Position numbers and translations under genes: made by a program. Positions 62,059 through 64,000 of a DNA stretch of 64,000 bases are shown here, in pieces; the stretch's first letter is position 1; every line of letters starts with the position of its first letter. The DNA lies in the NCBI RefSeq assembly GCF_000798815.1, contig NZ_JTLD01000119.1, forward strand, positions 141,438-205,437. Direction: 5' to 3'. The stretch is from Alistipes sp. ZOR0009. GTDB taxonomy: Bacteria; Bacteroidota; Bacteroidia; Bacteroidales; ZOR0009. The notes under the pieces were generated by a model. It did no database searches. It was not told where the DNA came from and saw only the letters and a program-made list of their open reading frames with translations.

Positions 62059-63042
62059 ATGGCATCAGTTTTAGGACTAGGAAATGCGCTAGTAGACATA
62101 CTGGCAGGGGTACCCAATGATGATTTTCTACACCATTTTGATCTTCCGAAGGGTAGCATGCAGCTAATCGATGAGAATACCGCACATAAGATTACAGGTC
62201 ATTTAAAATCGTTTGAATTGCGCAAGGCTCCTGGTGGTTCTGCCGCGAATACTATAAGTGGGCTATCTAAGCTTGCGGTGGATACTGGCTTTATCGGAAA
62301 GATCGGGGATGACGAAATCGGTAAATTCTTCAAAGAAGACATGATTCGTAGCGGTATCAAACCGATGCTTTCGGTAGGAAGAGCCCCATCTGGAAGAGCG
62401 CTAGTTTTTGTTACTCCTGATTCTGAGCGCACATTTGCAACCTACCTTGGTGCTGCTGTCGAGTTGGTTCCAGAGGAATTGGCAGAAACTGATTTTAAGG
62501 GCTATTCCTATTTCCATATCGAAGGGTATATGGTTCAAAATCACGATTTGGTTCGACAAGCTGTGAAAATTGCCAAACGACATGGTTTAAAAATATCGTT
62601 AGACCTAGCCAGCTACAATGTTGTTGAGCAAAATATGGAGTTTTTGGATGAGATCCTTCGCGACTATGTTGATATTGTTTTTGCGAATCAAGATGAAGCA
62701 AAGGCGTTTACGGGGCTTGATCCAGAAGGAGCTCTTTCGGAGTTGGCGGGACTGTGTGAAATTGCAGTCGTTAAAGTTGGCCGTAAAGGTTCTTACATCA
62801 AAAAGGGGATGGAAGTTCATAAAATTGGCATAATTGACGCAATACCGTTGGATAAAACTGGAGCTGGAGACTTGTACGCGTCTGGATTTATTTATGGGCT
62901 AATCAATAAGTATCCGCTCAATATTTGTGGAGAACTCGGATCCATTCTTTCTGGAAAAGTGATTGAGGTGGTAGGGCCTAAGATGGAGGATCAGGTATGG
63001 GATACAATTAAAGAAATGATAGCTGATGTTCTAAATCGATAG
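62059..63042 (+). CDS. PfkB family carbohydrate/nucleoside kinase (adenosine kinase-like)
   Basis: This 327-aa cytoplasmic kinase has PfkB signatures: APGGSAANTISGLSKL near residues 55-70, GFIGKIGDDEIGKFF near 76-90 and the catalytic DKTGAGDLYASGFIYG near 263-278, with the Asp of GAGD as base. The start GLGNALVDILAGVP is typical of the adenosine kinase subgroup. It probably phosphorylates a nucleoside or sugar; the exact substrate is not settled. The aminopeptidase gene follows after 72 bases. Confidence 0.88.
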   Translation: MASVLGLGNALVDILAGVPNDDFLHHFDLPKGSMQLIDENTAHKITGHLKSFELRKAPGGSAANTISGLSKLAVDTGFIGKIGDDEIGKFFKEDMIRSGIKPMLSVGRAPSGRALVFVTPDSERTFATYLGAAVELVPEELAETDFKGYSYFHIEGYMVQNHDLVRQAVKIAKRHGLKISLDLASYNVVEQNMEFLDEILRDYVDIVFANQDEAKAFTGLDPEGALSELAGLCEIAVVKVGRKGSYIKKGMEVHKIGIIDAIPLDKTGAGDLYASGFIYGLINKYPLNICGELGSILSGKVIEVVGPKMEDQVWDTIKEMIADVLNR

Positions 63043-63065
63043 TCTAGCTTTTGTTTTCGTTTGTA

Positions 63066-63073
63066 TATCTTTG
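63066..63073 (+). promoter_or_regulatory. -7 promoter box before the aminopeptidase gene
   Basis: TATCTTTG matches TAnnTTTG, 41 bases before the ATG at 63115. The -33 element is unclear. Confidence 0.45.
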
Positions 63074-63114
63074 AAGAGAGACATTCTTTAAAACAACTAT
63101 TAACAGATTATATT

Positions 63115-64000
63115 ATGTTTCCAAAAGAAATCTACTCAGAGCGTAGGAGTAAGTTGCGCGCAAAGTTGCATTCAGGGATTGCCCTTTTCTTAGGCAACTT
63201 TGAAGTGCCAATGAACTATAGGTCTAATACATATCGTTTTCGTCAGGATAGTACATTTCTTTACTTCTTTGGCTTAAATCAGCCTGATTTGGCGGCCATT
63301 GTTGATTTTGAGCAGGGGGTAGATGCTATTTACGGGAATGATGTTGATATTGAAGATGTTATCTGGATGGGGCCTCAGCCAAGTCTTAAGGATAGGGCTG
63401 CTGAAGTTGGCGTTGTTGCTACGCATCCTTTGAGTGAACTTCAAAATGCGGTGACATCAGCCCTTAAAAAGGGGCGTAAAGTCCACTTCTTGCCGCCTTA
63501 CCGTCACGAAAACATGGTTGTAATAGGCGATTTGTTAGGTGTTACGACTAGTAAACTATCTAATTATGTATCTGTAGATTTAATTAAGGCTGTTGTATCT
63601 CTTCGATCTATAAAAGATATTTACGAAATTGCAGAAATAGATAGAGCATGCGAGGTTGGTTACCAAATGCATGTGGCTGCGATGAGAATGTGTAAACCAG
63701 GTGTATATGAGCGAGAAATTGCTGGTGCTATTGAAGGGATATCCCTTTCGGCTGGAGGCGGAGTTTCTTTCCCTGTAATTTTATCTCAGCATGGCGAAAT
63801 TCTTCATAACCATCATCATGGTAATATGCTAGAAGCAGGTAGGCTAATGATCGTAGATTCTGGAGCAGAAACAGCTCTTGGCTATGCTTCTGATTTTACC
63901 CGTGTTACTCCTGTTGGAGGAAAATTCACTTCGAAGCAGAAAGATGTTTACAACATTGTGCTTGCTGCAAATAATTTGGCAACAAGTATGGCTCGCCCTG
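63115..64000 (+). CDS. Aminopeptidase P family (M24) protein, truncated at window edge
   Basis: The first 295 codons of a Xaa-Pro aminopeptidase-type gene are present; the 3' end lies outside the window. The N-terminal creatinase-like domain spans about 1-160 (YRFRQDSTFLYFFGLNQPD is characteristic of the AMP_N domain). The M24 metallopeptidase domain starts near 175. Visible metal-site regions are the HNHHHGNML segment near 224 and VDSGAETALGYASDFTR near 242-258, with both Asp ligands. It would remove an N-terminal residue before proline in peptides. It is cytoplasmic, with no signal peptide. Confidence 0.92.
   Translation, partial: MFPKEIYSERRSKLRAKLHSGIALFLGNFEVPMNYRSNTYRFRQDSTFLYFFGLNQPDLAAIVDFEQGVDAIYGNDVDIEDVIWMGPQPSLKDRAAEVGVVATHPLSELQNAVTSALKKGRKVHFLPPYRHENMVVIGDLLGVTTSKLSNYVSVDLIKAVVSLRSIKDIYEIAEIDRACEVGYQMHVAAMRMCKPGVYEREIAGAIEGISLSAGGGVSFPVILSQHGEILHNHHHGNMLEAGRLMIVDSGAETALGYASDFTRVTPVGGKFTSKQKDVYNIVLAANNLATSMARP

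Overview
The window is 64 kb of a Bacteroidetes chromosome, most likely a Bacteroidales-type member. The evidence is: type IX secretion (T9SS) cargo with both C-terminal signal types; a PorP/SprF gene; DUF4296, DUF4348, DUF3098, DUF4382 and DUF5686 genes; the ftsX-DUF3098-uppP-truB-queA order; a general lack of Shine-Dalgarno sequences; and TAnnTTTG promoter boxes. The genus cannot be fixed from the sequence alone.

Layout. 0-2.4 kb: a broken toxin-like 3' end with a candidate immunity gene running off the left edge, then small minus-strand genes (GNAT acetyltransferase, DUF3795, lipocalin-like, YdeI/OmdA). 2.8-6.5 kb: an unrecognised 309-aa protein and a TonB-receptor-like barrel. 6.6-21 kb: a minus-strand surface block with a 1745-aa Ig-like repeat protein, a SUMF1-fold protein, an FN3 lipoprotein and a 2087-aa T9SS cargo protein with nine tandem modules. 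21.6-26.3 kb: divergent alpha-L-fucosidase (GH29) and beta-hexosaminidase (GH20). 26.5-30.2 kb: PepSY membrane protein and siderophore-type TonB receptor. 30.9-34.3 kb: secreted protein, T9SS type B (CHU_C) protein and PorP/SprF. 34.5-37.1 kb: DUF4296 lipoprotein, thpR, a 21-bp minisatellite, DUF4382 lipoprotein and a duplicated palindromic repeat. 37.1-44.6 kb: TIKI-fold/TPR protein, small acidic protein, PAP2-barrel fusion, DUF5686 protein, DUF4348 lipoprotein and MarC. 44.7-49.4 kb: TetR-EmrA-EmrB-TolC efflux operon. 49.4-50.8 kb: OmpA with calcium-binding repeats. 51.3-56.2 kb: glycosyltransferase, wecB and YfhO. 56.2-60.2 kb: ftsX-DUF3098-uppP-truB-queA. 60.2-61.9 kb: two inverted tRNA-Asn genes bracketing an Ntn-hydrolase gene. 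62-64 kb: PfkB kinase and a truncated aminopeptidase P.

Functionally the window is dominated by the outer surface: secreted adhesin-like repeat proteins and the membrane protein that goes with T9SS cargo, exo-glycosidases, iron uptake, drug efflux and polysaccharide synthesis. The right end carries housekeeping genes for envelope precursor recycling and tRNA modification. The structures least explained by known genes are the inward-facing tRNA-Asn inverted repeat around the hydrolase, the Cys-containing short repeats of the 1745-aa protein, the nine-module 2087-aa protein, and the 21-bp and 131-bp intergenic repeats. Named families were recognised by eye from motifs; no search was run.
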